A stretch of DNA of 64,000 bases, taken from the NCBI RefSeq assembly GCF_030384665.1, contig NC_083674.1, forward strand, positions 682,001 to 746,000, given 5' to 3'. This document shows positions 31,738 through 42,400 of the stretch, one piece after another. Each line of letters opens with the position of its first letter. The stretch's first letter is position 1. Under the pieces are notes generated by a model. The model searched no databases. It saw nothing but the letters and a program-made list of their open reading frames with translations, and was not told the origin of the DNA. Origin of the DNA: Lodderomyces elongisporus. Taxonomy: Eukaryota > Ascomycota > Pichiomycetes > Serinales > Debaryomycetaceae. The position numbers and the translations under genes are program-made.

Positions 31738-32944
31738 GTTATGGGGTGTGTTAGTGTGATGTTTGTTATAAATATTTGTAATTATGCAATTAGCAAAGCA
31801 AAATTATATTGTCTTTTCTCTGAGCTGTACCCAAATTAGAAAAAGAATGTGAACAAAATAAGAAGTAACAGTAGTAACAAGTATAGTTTTGATTTAAACG
31901 TCTAAATGAAAAAATTGGGACGAGAAGTACTACAGAATAAATCAAGAATAAAAGGAAAAGAAATAAAAATCAAAATTGTAAATCATGGTGGGATGATGTC
32001 TAGAATATATATATATATATATATACTTTGCAAAAGCATCCCCATCTCCAGTTCCCAAATGGCTGTTTTGCAGATTGTTGTGAAAAGAGGAACAAGCACA
32101 AAATAGTGGAGAAAAAAAATAAAAAAAAATAAAAAATAAAAATAAAATAAAAAATAAAGAAATAAAATAAAAAATAAAAAAAAAAATAAAGAAATAAAAT
32201 AAAGAAATAAAATAAAAAAATAAAAATAAAAAAAATAAAAATTCCGAAATAGTAAAAGCTATAGTTTACCCCCATTTTTGTGTAACACACCATTGCATAC
32301 GGGATATCTCTAACAACTGTCATACGTTCCATATTCATCATTATCATCACCACTACCACCGCCAGCAGAAGCAGCAGCAGCAGCAGCAACAACATTTTTG
32401 GTAGCATCACGGCGTGAGGGAAAAGAAAAAGTCATTCAAAGCAGAGGAATTCAAAGTGGAGAGAAATCGTTAGAGATTGTTGCGGTTTGCCTTTGCCCTT
32501 GCCCTTGCCCTGGCCGTTGCCTTTGTTTTTCAATTTTGTTTTTAGTATTTTGTTTTTTATTTTGTTTTCTATCTCTATCCTCTTATTAGTTTGTTCTTCC
32601 TATGTGTGCTACTTGCAGTTACGTTTATTGCCAATCTTGAAACTTGGAGTTGATGATATAGGCTCCATGAGGAATAATAAATAAAATGACTGAGCCTGAT
32701 GCTTGTTTGTTTCTTTGTTTGTTAAAAATTCTTTTTTTGCTTTCTTTTTTCTTTTTCCTTCTTCTTATGCTTAGCTATACTGCTAGTGTGTGTAGAGCTC
32801 CCTCCCTTATTACAGATATATGATATGTGATGTTGTGTACAGAGATAACCATTGGCAAATTAGACTATAGATGATTACTGAGTGAATTTGCTTATCAGAG
32901 GAAACATTAATCTGTCCAAGTGGGTAAATCCTTGCTCCTTCTTT

Positions 32945-32989
32945 CTTGTCTTGTCTTGTCTTGTCTTGTCTTGTCTTGTCTTGTCTTGT
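32945..32989 (+). repeat. CTTGT pentanucleotide repeat
   Basis: Nine perfect copies of CTTGT, about 0.4 kb upstream of the telomerase-RNA candidate. Confidence 0.95.
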
Positions 32990-33321
32990 CTTTTCTTTTT
33001 CTTATTTCTTAGCAAAACAGTTTGTTATTACAAGCAGTATTCTCCTATTCCCTGTACACATAATACTTGTTCTGCTATCTCTACATTTCCAATTCTTCTG
33101 ACCATAATTGAAAAGAAAGAAAGAAAAAAAAAATCAGAAGATAAAAGATAAAGAGACAACGTAGAAGAACAAGAACAAGAACAAGAAATGAATTTTTGAC
33201 ACTTGCCCTGAAATACGCCAAGCAAAAAAATAAAAGGTTGAAAAAAATGACAAAAATAAATAATAAATAATAAAAAAATAAAGAAAATATATTGTGATCC
33301 ACCAAGAGAGTTTTGCTTTTG

Positions 33322-33328
33322 TATAAAG
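33322..33328 (+). promoter_or_regulatory. TATA box of the candidate ncRNA
   Basis: TATAAAG about 200 nt upstream of the template-like motif, at a plausible distance for a pol II start near 33370-33420. Inference from position. Confidence 0.4.
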
Positions 33329-33369
33329 TTTTATTTTGTGCTATAGAGATAAGCCAAATTGAGTAGTAC

Positions 33370-34450
33370 AAGGCAGGTGACACTTGAGATTGTGAAACAG
33401 TGTTACAGCAGAGTTCGTCTAGATGGGCTGGAGAAGAAGGAAAGAGAAAAAGAAAAAGAAAAAGAAAAAGAAAAAGAAAAAGAAAGAGGCAGGCAACAAC
33501 CTTTGCTCTGTAGGCCATTCACAACACTACTTGTTTCAAACATCCGTTACTACCTTTGCCCAGTTGCTAAAATCATTTGCATAGTGTTTGAGTGACACTA
33601 ATTAGCCTACTTCTATAATATGTAAAGTACCACACTCCAAGGTTTGTTGTCGTTAGTGGAGGCAAAATGAAGAATAAAAAAATAAAAAAATAAAGATAAA
33701 ATAAAAAAAAAAATAAAATAAAATAAAATAGAAGGAATTTCTGGTGACAGGAAAACGCCGTTCCACTTTTACACAGAGTTGGAGAAGATGTACACACTCG
33801 GCGGTTATCAACGGGGGGACCACTCTACTCCAACAAGTGACAGTGTATGAGAAGACCCCAAAGCACAATTCTTGGCAAAAAAAGAAAAAAAAAATTAATA
33901 GATTATAAGTATTTACTTTGTGTTGTTATACCATCCTCATTGTCGTCATTAAACATTTGTATTTAAATTTTATCTCTTTTTTTTTTTTTCTTTTTGCCTG
34001 TCTTCCCCCACCCGACTTAAAATAAAAAGCAAACCAAATCAAACCAAACCAAATGCTAGTCAATAAATCTCTGTTTTTTAGCTTCGCTTATAAGATGCAG
34101 TATCATGTATTGCTATCTAACTATCCAACTATACCTAACCATCCAACTATCCAAGTATCTAATATATTACAAGTAAGGAATAAGTATATAGTAAAGGAAG
34201 ATGTATATAAGAAAAAAAAAAAGGGCGGAATCCTTTATAGTGTACTTGGTTTTCTCTTTTTCTTTTTTTGTTGTTCTTTTTTTTTGGGTTATAGGGCAAT
34301 CGGGTACGGCTATCCGTAATTAATCCAGCTAAGCCATCGCTAAAACACAAAATGGCACCCGTCAGTTTCTTGCGCTCTCACCAAATTCCTAGTGAGACCC
34401 GCCTCGTCCTTCAATCATCGCGCACACCATCCACACAAAGTAGCTCTTTG
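33370..34450 (+). ncRNA. TER1: Candidate telomerase RNA (approximate ends)
   Basis: Would be the RNA subunit of telomerase. Evidence: a template-like element at 33526-33553 (see next entry) followed by complex, hairpin-rich DNA in an otherwise gene-free block. Hairpins: TAGTGT/ACACTA with a 7-nt loop (33582-33600); GTTGGAG/CTCCAAC (33778-33784 with 33828-33834), with ACAC/GTGT outside; TACGG/CCGTA (34305-34318); TCTCAC/GTGAGA (34376-34397). GTGACACT occurs at 33377 and 33592. An AAAATA-rich stretch at 33668-33732 could supply the A-rich strand of a pseudoknot triplex. I did not find a clear Sm site followed by GTATGT, the usual Candida 3' end signal, so the 3' end and the identity stay open. 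Confidence 0.5.
33526..33553 (+). ncRNA. Telomerase template-like motif: 23-nt unit plus 5-nt restart
   Basis: The unit begins ACTACTTGTT at 33526 and ends ACATCCGTT at 33548; ACTAC then restarts at 33549-33553, exactly 23 nt after the first. Candida telomeric repeats are mostly 23 bp, share GGATGT (here its complement ACATCC), and their template RNAs carry one unit plus a few repeated bases. The C. albicans unit, as I remember it, likewise starts AC and ends ACATCCGT. The predicted G-strand repeat would begin AACGGATGTTTG and end CAAGTAGT. Confidence 0.55.
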
Positions 34451-35702
34451 TTACTTTTTCTTTTCTTTTCTCTTTTTCTTTTCGGACATTAATTTCCATA
34501 CCAAAAGTTCTCCTCACACCTTCCTTTACCTAATTTGCTTTTATCCGTTTTTGTTGTTTGTTTTTTTGTCTATGTGTATATGTATATATACGTGTTTGTG
34601 TTTTGTGTTTTGTGTTTTTCTTGTGCTTGTTACTTCATCATCCTTTGAAGGATTAATATTGCCGTACCGTTGGATTAAATCAACTGATTCTTTTCCTTTT
34701 TTTTTTTTTATAATATTTTTTTTACTTTCTTAATGTGTGGGGGGTAGGGGTGTCCAGAGAACCAAATCATAAGAAGGGAATTACAAAGAACTTGGATCGG
34801 ATCGTAGTTTCATCTAAATTTAGAGGTTTCTTATATCTCTATAGACAAAAATACACAAGTGAATCTACTTCGGACTTGTATTCCACATCTTCCAGCCTCC
34901 CTCCCTTCTTTCCCTTTCCCCTCCCCCTCGATCACAGTCACTCACACTCACACATATACATACACCTACATCTACACCTGTAAAACAGAATAGGAGGAAA
35001 AACAAGAAAAGTATGTGTATATAGTATATGCCAAAAGTTGTGTGTATGGCGGAAGAGGGGGAAGAGGAAGAAGAGGAAATGAAGCGGAACTATTTAGTAT
35101 GTACTAAATCCTTGAATTGGTTTAGTTGCACTCCAGAAAAGAGGATCTCAAGGGTTATTCATTTCTTTTATTCCCTCTTCATCTTCCATGTCTCTATGAT
35201 TCTATTCCTTTTCTTTTTTCTTCGTCTTCTTCTTCTTCAATAATTTGATTCTCAACTATGTACGGCGATTTGAACAAATCATAACTTTGATTTTATTTAT
35301 TTTTAATTTATTTATTTTTTGTTCGTTTTATTTTTTCACCACTAACTTGTTGTCTGCGTACCTTTACCCCAGCTCTCCTGAACAAAACACAAAGTTTCAA
35401 TAAGTGAACAGCTACCAAAACAGAATAATTAAATAAATAATAAAATAAAATAAAATAAAAGATTAAAATTTATATATGCATTTATTACTACCAACTTCCC
35501 CCCTCACCTTAACTGCAACACACACACCCTCCCCCACACACAAACTTCTTTCTCGCTTAACATTCAATGTCTCTAAACACTTTTATATACAATCAGATTA
35601 TATTGTACCCTTGATCTTTTACAAGTTACTCCGAAATTTTCTCCCCTTTTTTTTTTTCTTCATTTACATACACCTGTTTTTATTTTCTCTTTTTTTTTTT
35701 GT

Positions 35703-36581
35703 TTACCAACCTCTTTTCTCCAACTTTTCATTTTCTTTAATCGAGTCAATTGAAATACCTGCCATCAAGTCACCCAAATCAGTCGAAAACTCCAACAACT
35801 TTGCTGCATCATCGTAATGGGTAGTGGCATTGACAATGGCCTTGGCCAATTTTGCAGGATCACTCGACTTGAATATACCTGAACCAACAAACACACCATC
35901 ACACCCCAACTGCATCAATAACGCAGCATCAGCTGGCGTAGCAATACCACCAGCAGCAAATGTCACCACCGGTAACCTCTTTAACTCAACAACTTGAATC
36001 ACAAGATCAACTGGAACCCTCAACACTTGCGCCAAGGCAACAACCTCTTTCTCCGTCTTCAACTTACTTGCCTCCAAAATCTCCTTGCGAATTGTTTTGA
36101 TATGGTCCACAGCAGAAGAAACATCACCCGTACCTGCCTCACCCTTGCACCTAATCATTGCTGCACCTTCATTGATTCTCCTCAATGCCTCTCCCAAGTT
36201 CCTAGCTCCACATACAAATGGAACCTTGTACTTGCGTTTATCAATGTGGTCCACCGTATCTGCCGGTGTCAACACCTCACTCTCATCAATATAATCAACC
36301 CCAAGCGCCTCCAAAATCTGCGACTCGGTAAAATGACCAATTCTCACCTTGGCCATTACTGGAATTTTGACATTCTCCATAATATCCTTAATCATCTTTG
36401 GATCAGACATTCTACAAACTTGGTTGGATTTCCTCATCTCGGCAGGAATTCTTTCAAGTGCCATCACCGCACACGCACCGGCCTTCTCGGCAATCTTGGC
36501 CTGCTCAGCATTCACCACATCCATAATAACACCGCCTTTCAACATTTGAGCCAATCCGGCCTTGACTTTAAACTCTGACAT
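35703..36581 (-). CDS. SNZ1: Pyridoxal 5'-phosphate synthase, PdxS subunit
   Basis: 292 aa from ATG 36581; a longer frame exists only with a TTG start. PdxS builds vitamin B6 from ribose 5-phosphate, glyceraldehyde 3-phosphate and ammonia delivered by Sno1; cytosolic dodecamer. Visible: [21 protein letters not shown], catalytic Lys in [56 protein letters not shown], and the phosphate loop [30 protein letters not shown]. Full length for the family. It is divergent from SNO1 across 1.6 kb, the same partnership as SNZ/SNO pairs in other yeasts. Confidence 0.97.
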   Translation of the reverse strand: MSEFKVKAGLAQMLKGGVIMDVVNAEQAKIAEKAGACAVMALERIPAEMRKSNQVCRMSDPKMIKDIMENVKIPVMAKVRIGHFTESQILEALGVDYIDESEVLTPADTVDHIDKRKYKVPFVCGARNLGEALRRINEGAAMIRCKGEAGTGDVSSAVDHIKTIRKEILEASKLKTEKEVVALAQVLRVPVDLVIQVVELKRLPVVTFAAGGIATPADAALLMQLGCDGVFVGSGIFKSSDPAKLAKAIVNATTHYDDAAKLLEFSTDLGDLMAGISIDSIKENEKLEKRGW

Positions 36582-38181
36582 TATTTTTTTTTTTAATTCT
36601 TTTGTTGTGGTTGATGTTGATATTGCTGTTTTATTTTGCAAGAAAAATAGTATAATAGACTGGTTTATGAATAATAGTTTGATGAAAATGGGAATAAGTA
36701 TTTTTGAAAAAATTGGAAAAATTGTTGAATAAATTTATAGTACTGATACTAGTTGCAGTTACTGACTAATAATACTAAGTAGTAATTCTAAGTAGTAATA
36801 CTGAGTGCTAAAAAAAAAATTAATGAAGCTGATATTATTATTATTATTGGGCCGAGCAGAAATTGTTAGCACTATATTCTATTAAAATTTACCCCGTTTT
36901 CATTTAGTACTTGCAAACAGAATAGAGATCGGTAGGAAAAGTATGTTTGTTTTTTTCTTTTTATTTTGACTTGGCCCGACAACTTTGACTTCTCCATCAA
37001 TGGGTTAGTCACAATACAATAGTCCAATTAGTTGTCAATACCTATTTTGTCTCAGTAATTTCTTTTTCCTTTTTTTCCTTTTCTTCTTTTTTGCCTTCAC
37101 TTTCTTTACTTTTACCATAACTTTAACTATGCTTGAGATTAAAAAGAGAAGAACAATAGGGGCCGTATATGCAATCCTGTACAAATTACGTAATAGCTAA
37201 TATCCATGCGCTTAGGTTACTTTGAGGTATATGTGACTCACTTTAGTGTAGTAGGAACTGCAACGATTATTGGTTGACCAGATTATACAACCCATCTATT
37301 TAATTGTTCGTTTGTTTGTGATTTTTTTTTTTTCGTTTTCCAATTTTATACAATGTTGGCTCAATTGACATATTTGTCATAGAAATAGAAAGAAAAAAAG
37401 CACCTTTAATCATTGATTCGATCGTATTTTTTTTCAAATATATGGAGAGGGGGGGGGGAAGCCCAAAACTTAGTAGGAATCCTTCCAAGTTCAACCTCCG
37501 AGGTTAACCGTTTGTGTCACTACAATTTGTGCTTTTGAGAGTCAACAGTGTCATATTTTATTCTTATTTTTTTTATATTATTTTTTATTTGTATTATCAT
37601 TTTCGGCTGTGTGGAATCCGTTTTGTGCTTGATTTTTCACCTTCCTACCCCAGAACCCTTCTTATCTCCTTTCAACTCCCTCCTCTCTCCGCTTCCCCTT
37701 CCATCCCCCCGCTCCTATAATTCTACATCATTTGACGTGAAGAAGTCAAAAAATTTTGTTCTCTTTTTTTGGGGGGGATTTTAAAACAACTTCAACTTAT
37801 ATCAAGAGATGACTATACAGTATGCAATTGGATCACAAACTAACCTACATAATTGTATAACTTAAGGCATCCTCTTTAATCAAAGCAACCACTATCTTAC
37901 TTCACCTCAACAAGCCTCCCTTTCCTCGCCCTACCGTTTGCCTCTTCCTATAGTAAAGATATATATCTATACATAATAGTATAGAAATATATATATAAGT
38001 ATAATTATATATATATACATTCTATAAATGAATTAAAAGTAGAGAGAAGAAGAACCAGGAAAAGACCAAATTACGTTACCTCGTCACCTCGTCCATTAGC
38101 ACTCTTTTCCCAACTACTTCAATAAACTCATTTCATTACTACTCTTTTCTTCTTTTTTTCTTCTTCTTTTGTTTCCACATC
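36582..38181. promoter_or_regulatory. Divergent promoter region SNZ1/SNO1
   Basis: 1.6 kb with no gene. It contains a perfect Gcn4 site at 37234-37240, a G tract (37449-37458) and a pyrimidine-rich stretch 37640-37715. The length is unusual for a shared promoter in this window. Confidence 0.6.
37234..37240 (+). promoter_or_regulatory. Gcn4-type site TGACTCA between SNZ1 and SNO1
   Basis: Perfect TGACTCA, 653 bp upstream of SNZ1 and 942 bp upstream of SNO1. SNZ1 is a known Gcn4 target in baker's yeast; here it is inference from the motif. Confidence 0.4.
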
Positions 38182-38895
38182 ATGACTACCACAAAGAAAA
38201 AAGTTATTGGTGTACTTGCACTTCAAGGTGCATTCATTGAACATATAGAGTACTTCAACAAGGCAATCCAGTTAAACTCAGATAATTACCTCAGCTACAC
38301 ATTCACCATCATCCCCATAAAGACAAAGGAAGAGCTACAACAATGTGACGCACTCGTTATCCCCGGAGGAGAAAGCAGTTCCATGTCATACATTGCCGAA
38401 AGAACAAATTTACTTCCACATCTCTACGCCTTTGTCGCTGATGAAAACAAAACCGTTTGGGGAACATGCGCCGGACTCATATTTTTGTCCAAACAAATAC
38501 AAAATGGCTTGGAAAACCAGAAATGTTTAGGTGGCTTGAGTATAGAAACAAACAGAAACGCATTTGGTCGCCAGTTGGACTCCTTTGTGACGAATTTGGA
38601 CTTTAGTAAATTTATCCCCAACTGCAATAACTTTCCTGCAGTGTTTATTAGAGCACCAGTGGTTACCAAAATATTTGCAGAAAACGATTCCTCAGTGCTT
38701 ACAAAAATACCAAAATCTGGAAACAACACATCTACTAATACCGAGAAAGTGCAAGTATTATACCAATTAGAACTGGACAAAAACGATTTGATTGTTGCCG
38801 TACGACAAGGACGCATACTTGGTACATCGTTCCACCCCGAGTTGGCGGATGACTACCGATTCCATCAATGGTTTATAGACGAATTTGTAATTTAA
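38182..38895 (+). CDS. SNO1: Pyridoxal 5'-phosphate synthase, glutaminase subunit
   Basis: 237 aa. PdxT-type class I glutamine amidotransferase that feeds ammonia to Snz1. Start KKVIGVLALQGAFIEHIEYF, then the oxyanion motif IPGGESSSMSYIAER, nucleophile Cys in WGTCAGLIFLS, GGLSIETNRNAFGRQLDSF, FIRAPVV, and the catalytic His-Glu in GTSFHPELADDYRFHQWF. The whole triad is present. A Ser/Thr/Asn-rich loop around 175-190 is slightly longer than in bacteria. Confidence 0.96.
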   Translation: MTTTKKKVIGVLALQGAFIEHIEYFNKAIQLNSDNYLSYTFTIIPIKTKEELQQCDALVIPGGESSSMSYIAERTNLLPHLYAFVADENKTVWGTCAGLIFLSKQIQNGLENQKCLGGLSIETNRNAFGRQLDSFVTNLDFSKFIPNCNNFPAVFIRAPVVTKIFAENDSSVLTKIPKSGNNTSTNTEKVQVLYQLELDKNDLIVAVRQGRILGTSFHPELADDYRFHQWFIDEFVI

Positions 38896-39416
38896 AAAAT
38901 AGATAAAAAAATTTTTTTCATATAAACCATCGCCCTACTTTGATATTTTCATGTTTTCTGAAAACAAAAAAAAAAAAGGAAACAAGCTTGCTTTTGATAT
39001 AACATCTTTGGTCCAATTGCTTAGTTTTTCTTTCTTTTCTTCCAAGCGAAACATGGATTCTTTTAATTATTGATAAAGCAATTTTTTTTCCAATTCTTTT
39101 TCAATTTTTTTTTATCTTTCATCTCCACAAATCTATATTCTCTTGCTTGTTTTTCAACGTTATCAAAATCTTTGGGGTTTCATAATTGTGGCAGCATCAA
39201 TAGATAAAAAAAAAAAAAACCAAAAAAACCAAAAAAACCAAAATAAAAAAAATAAGAGAATTAACAAAGAGGAAACTAAAGTGCGGTTAAAACGATCCAT
39301 AAACAGAATTAAAAATATATATAGAATAAAAAAAATAAAAAATGAATTGAAATCAAAATCAAAATTAAAATCCAGAGAAAGATACATGCCAAAACGTTAT
39401 TGATGCCAGATAGAAT
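38896..39416. other. Intergenic, SNO1 3' end and IML1 promoter
   Basis: 521 bp, no gene. It holds CCAAAAAAA repeats of period 9 (about 39209-39245) and A-rich DNA up to the IML1 start. Confidence 0.6.
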
Positions 39417-42400
39417 ATGCAACACAGTAGACTTATTAATGCTCGACCGCGTAGTATCAATGAATCGCCCAAGTCTCAATTTGGTACATCCAATACAATT
39501 GCCCCAAGACCCAGGTTTATGGCGTCGAACCATGCGAGTTTAACTATTGGTTCGAACAAAATAATCTCCAAACAGAACCCAAAAGAACACGGTAGGTCTG
39601 ACTTGGTTATTGATAATGGTGAGAATGGTAAAGCATTTAAAGCAGTCCCAGAAAAAGATCAAATTCCTTCCGAGCCATTTGTTGAAACTTTACCAGTTAC
39701 CGCTAGCTTATGGTTTCATGAACCACGTACGTCACAAGAAGAGATTGTCATTGATCAAAACATTTACCCAAAGGGGTTACGACCAGGTGATGTTATTGAA
39801 GTGCAAAGTGTTCAACATGAAGGCACTAATAAGAAGCTAGTGTTTAAGTTGAGTCGTACTAATATCAAGGAACATAATGAAGCTACAGACTCGCCATCAT
39901 CAGAACGATCCAAACTGCATACTTTCCAACTCTCACTTCAATCGAACCCGTTTCAGAAAATTTTGGACGTGGCTCCAAGGACAGCTGTTTACGTTAAAAG
40001 AGTCAAAGATGCTAATGAGTTGGCAATCGACTCCATGGAGATTTTTATCAAGGATGTCAATATGTCGCGAGATGCAATGTGGCAATTTTCTTCATCTTTA
40101 GTCTCCAAGTGTTGTCACCTCGATCAAAGACTCCAGTTCCTTGGGTCAAGAATCGGAATAGTCAAGTGCATTTACAAGAATGGAAAAAGAATATTCTCGG
40201 GCTACGTCAATGAAGAAACAAAGATTATATTTAGAAGTGAAAGCGCAAAGCTTACTGTTTTACTTCAATTGTCCCAAGAAATGTGGAACTTTGAAGAAAA
40301 TGGAGAAATCATGTTTCACAAACTCATCAATAATTTGTTTCCTAAAATATTTCGACGTTGGCGCGAAAAGGGAACTCACCATTCTATAACCATTGTTTTA
40401 TTTACAAGCATTGATTTGACAAACATTCCGTGGTTACAATTGGACCCTGGACAAAGACCACCAAAAAGACGCGATTATTACAGGGTGGTGGTTGACCAGG
40501 TGAATATATTGTATTGGGATCGGATCATGGCTAGTCTAAGACTCGAGTTTGCCAACTTTAAAAGAGATATCTTGCTCAGTCCCGAGCATAAAGAGATGGA
40601 TGCAAACAAAGAAATTGATTTAGCAAATAACGACAATTGCAACAGCAATAACAACTATGTCATGCAAGGACAGATTCTACCTGCAGTCAAAGGAAATATA
40701 CTTGAAGCTCTTAATGTGGGACTTGTCTTGCTTAATGATCGATTTAGAAACACGGACTTGCGCCATTCGCTCAATCATTTTATCTTGGTAACTGCAGGAA
40801 CAAGTTTATTTGATGTTGACTACCAATTGCTTTTGAACACTAGTCGTAAGATTTCAAGTATTGATACCAGTTTAGATATCATTTGTCTCAGCCAACCTCC
40901 TTTACACGTCACACCACTTTTTCGATTCAATAAAGAAGGAAAACTTTGCCATTGTGTCCCTAACTGGTGTGATGTCTCTTTCTTCAAGGGCAAACAAGAT
41001 GACTCTACCCAGTGGATACCAAGGTGTAAGATTTATGAATTGCAGATGATGGGAGTAATGGAAAATGAAATAAGTGAGGCAAAGATTCCCAGATATCATT
41101 TCAATATGCAACTTCCACATCGTTCTCATCTTCATTATTCTTCAAAACATCTTCCAACTCCACTCCCTGGCTCCTCCTCCTCTTCTTCTTCATTTTCTCC
41201 TCGTCCTCATCTTGATCATGATCAACAGAATTCGCATAACATTTCAAAAATAATGGATAATTACGATGATAATATTTTCAAACCGATCAAACATACTACT
41301 GAAAATGAGAGTCAAGCAAATGGTAGTAATGGGCACGAGCAAACAGATGAAGGTGTTGATGAATCAAGGTTGAGAGTACCTGCGGTAAAGAATTCCAAGG
41401 CTACGTTGTCATTAATCTTCAACGACCGAACGTCACTTTTGCCTGTAAGTGGCTCAACAACAACATCCTCTGCAACCGGGATGGTTGCACAAACTGCAGC
41501 GGAGACGTCAGCTCTCACGTCACTATATAACATCAACAAGCACAGCGAGGATAAACCTACAACTCTGTCAAGGAGTTCTACTCTGAGCAAGAATGCCAGT
41601 ATGAAAGATCGTGGTTATGACGTGAATGCTGCCACTGCAGGAGCGCCTGCGAACTCAAGGGTGACTACAAATGCAAGTGCAAATGCAAATGCAAATACAA
41701 ATAAAGACTTGGCAACGAGTAATGGTACAGGTGCAGGTGCAGTATTTGAAGCTAAAAATCTTCTTGTTCACCGAAATTCTCCTAGAGCGATAAGAAACGA
41801 TATATTATTTTCCCGAAAAGACAGCGAGCTACTGCAAATTAGACGTCTGCACACCTCCGATCTTGAGTTTCTGCAAAGAACAATGACACCAGTTCTCGTA
41901 GAAGAAGAACCTCAGTCTCCATTTTCGATGTATTGGACAGATATAGAAAATCCATCAAGAGCCGTGACAACGGATGTGATGAGAAGAACACCGCTAAATA
42001 GATGGAGCAATTTGTTCCCGGAGAATGTAAGGCGCAAAATTATCAAATGGCGCTCTTTCCAAGCGCCGGCAGCATTACCAATATTTACCACATCCTTTCC
42101 ATCCCAGCAACAATTACAAGACGAGTACACTTTTCAAATCTATTCTGTATATTTGAGTCCTGATAACTATTTGGAACTTAAATCCACCTCCGACTTGATG
42201 AGGGAAATGATACAACTCCGTTTATTGTTGGGTTTTCAAATCTGTTATGGCGGAAGGGTAAGAAAAGCCGAAATGGAGAGGAAACCTTCTGGTAACGCTG
42301 AATGTATCTTTAAATACTTCCCTTCTTCTGGCGATTGTTTAGGAGCTAGAGTTTACATGTCCATTGACAACGAAATTCATCGTATATTTTGTGATTATAA

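Larger units (their letters stand above)
31738..35702. other. Gene-poor 4-kb block between DIP5 and SNZ1
   Basis: No protein gene is supported. It mixes simple repeats (A/T runs 32107-32240; CTTGT x9 at 32945-32989; GAAAAA x6 at 33445-33483; AAAATA runs 33668-33732; C/T tracts after 34900) with islands of complex, hairpin-forming sequence at about 33340-33880 and 34290-34450. The islands hold the telomerase-RNA candidate. No long inverted repeat of the kind seen at some Candida centromeres was noticed. Confidence 0.6.

Noticed and set aside
32310..32435. 41-codon minus-strand ORF with Ala run and acidic end inside the DIP5-SNZ1 gap
   Set aside because: Too short, built on a GCT repeat, no continuation or clear intron; it could be a first exon but nothing downstream supports it.
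35300..35375. ATTTTTTG followed by CACTAAC and CCCCAG as a telomerase-RNA 3' end signal
   Set aside because: No GTATGT-type donor lies after the Sm-like run and the distance from the template is large; too weak to call.
31738..35702. Centromere as an explanation of the gene-poor block
   Set aside because: I saw no long inverted repeat flanking a core; simple repeats and short hairpins only.
36582..36641. 20-residue N-terminal extension of SNZ1
   Set aside because: It begins at TTG and is Thr/Lys-rich; the conserved PdxS start is at ATG 36581.
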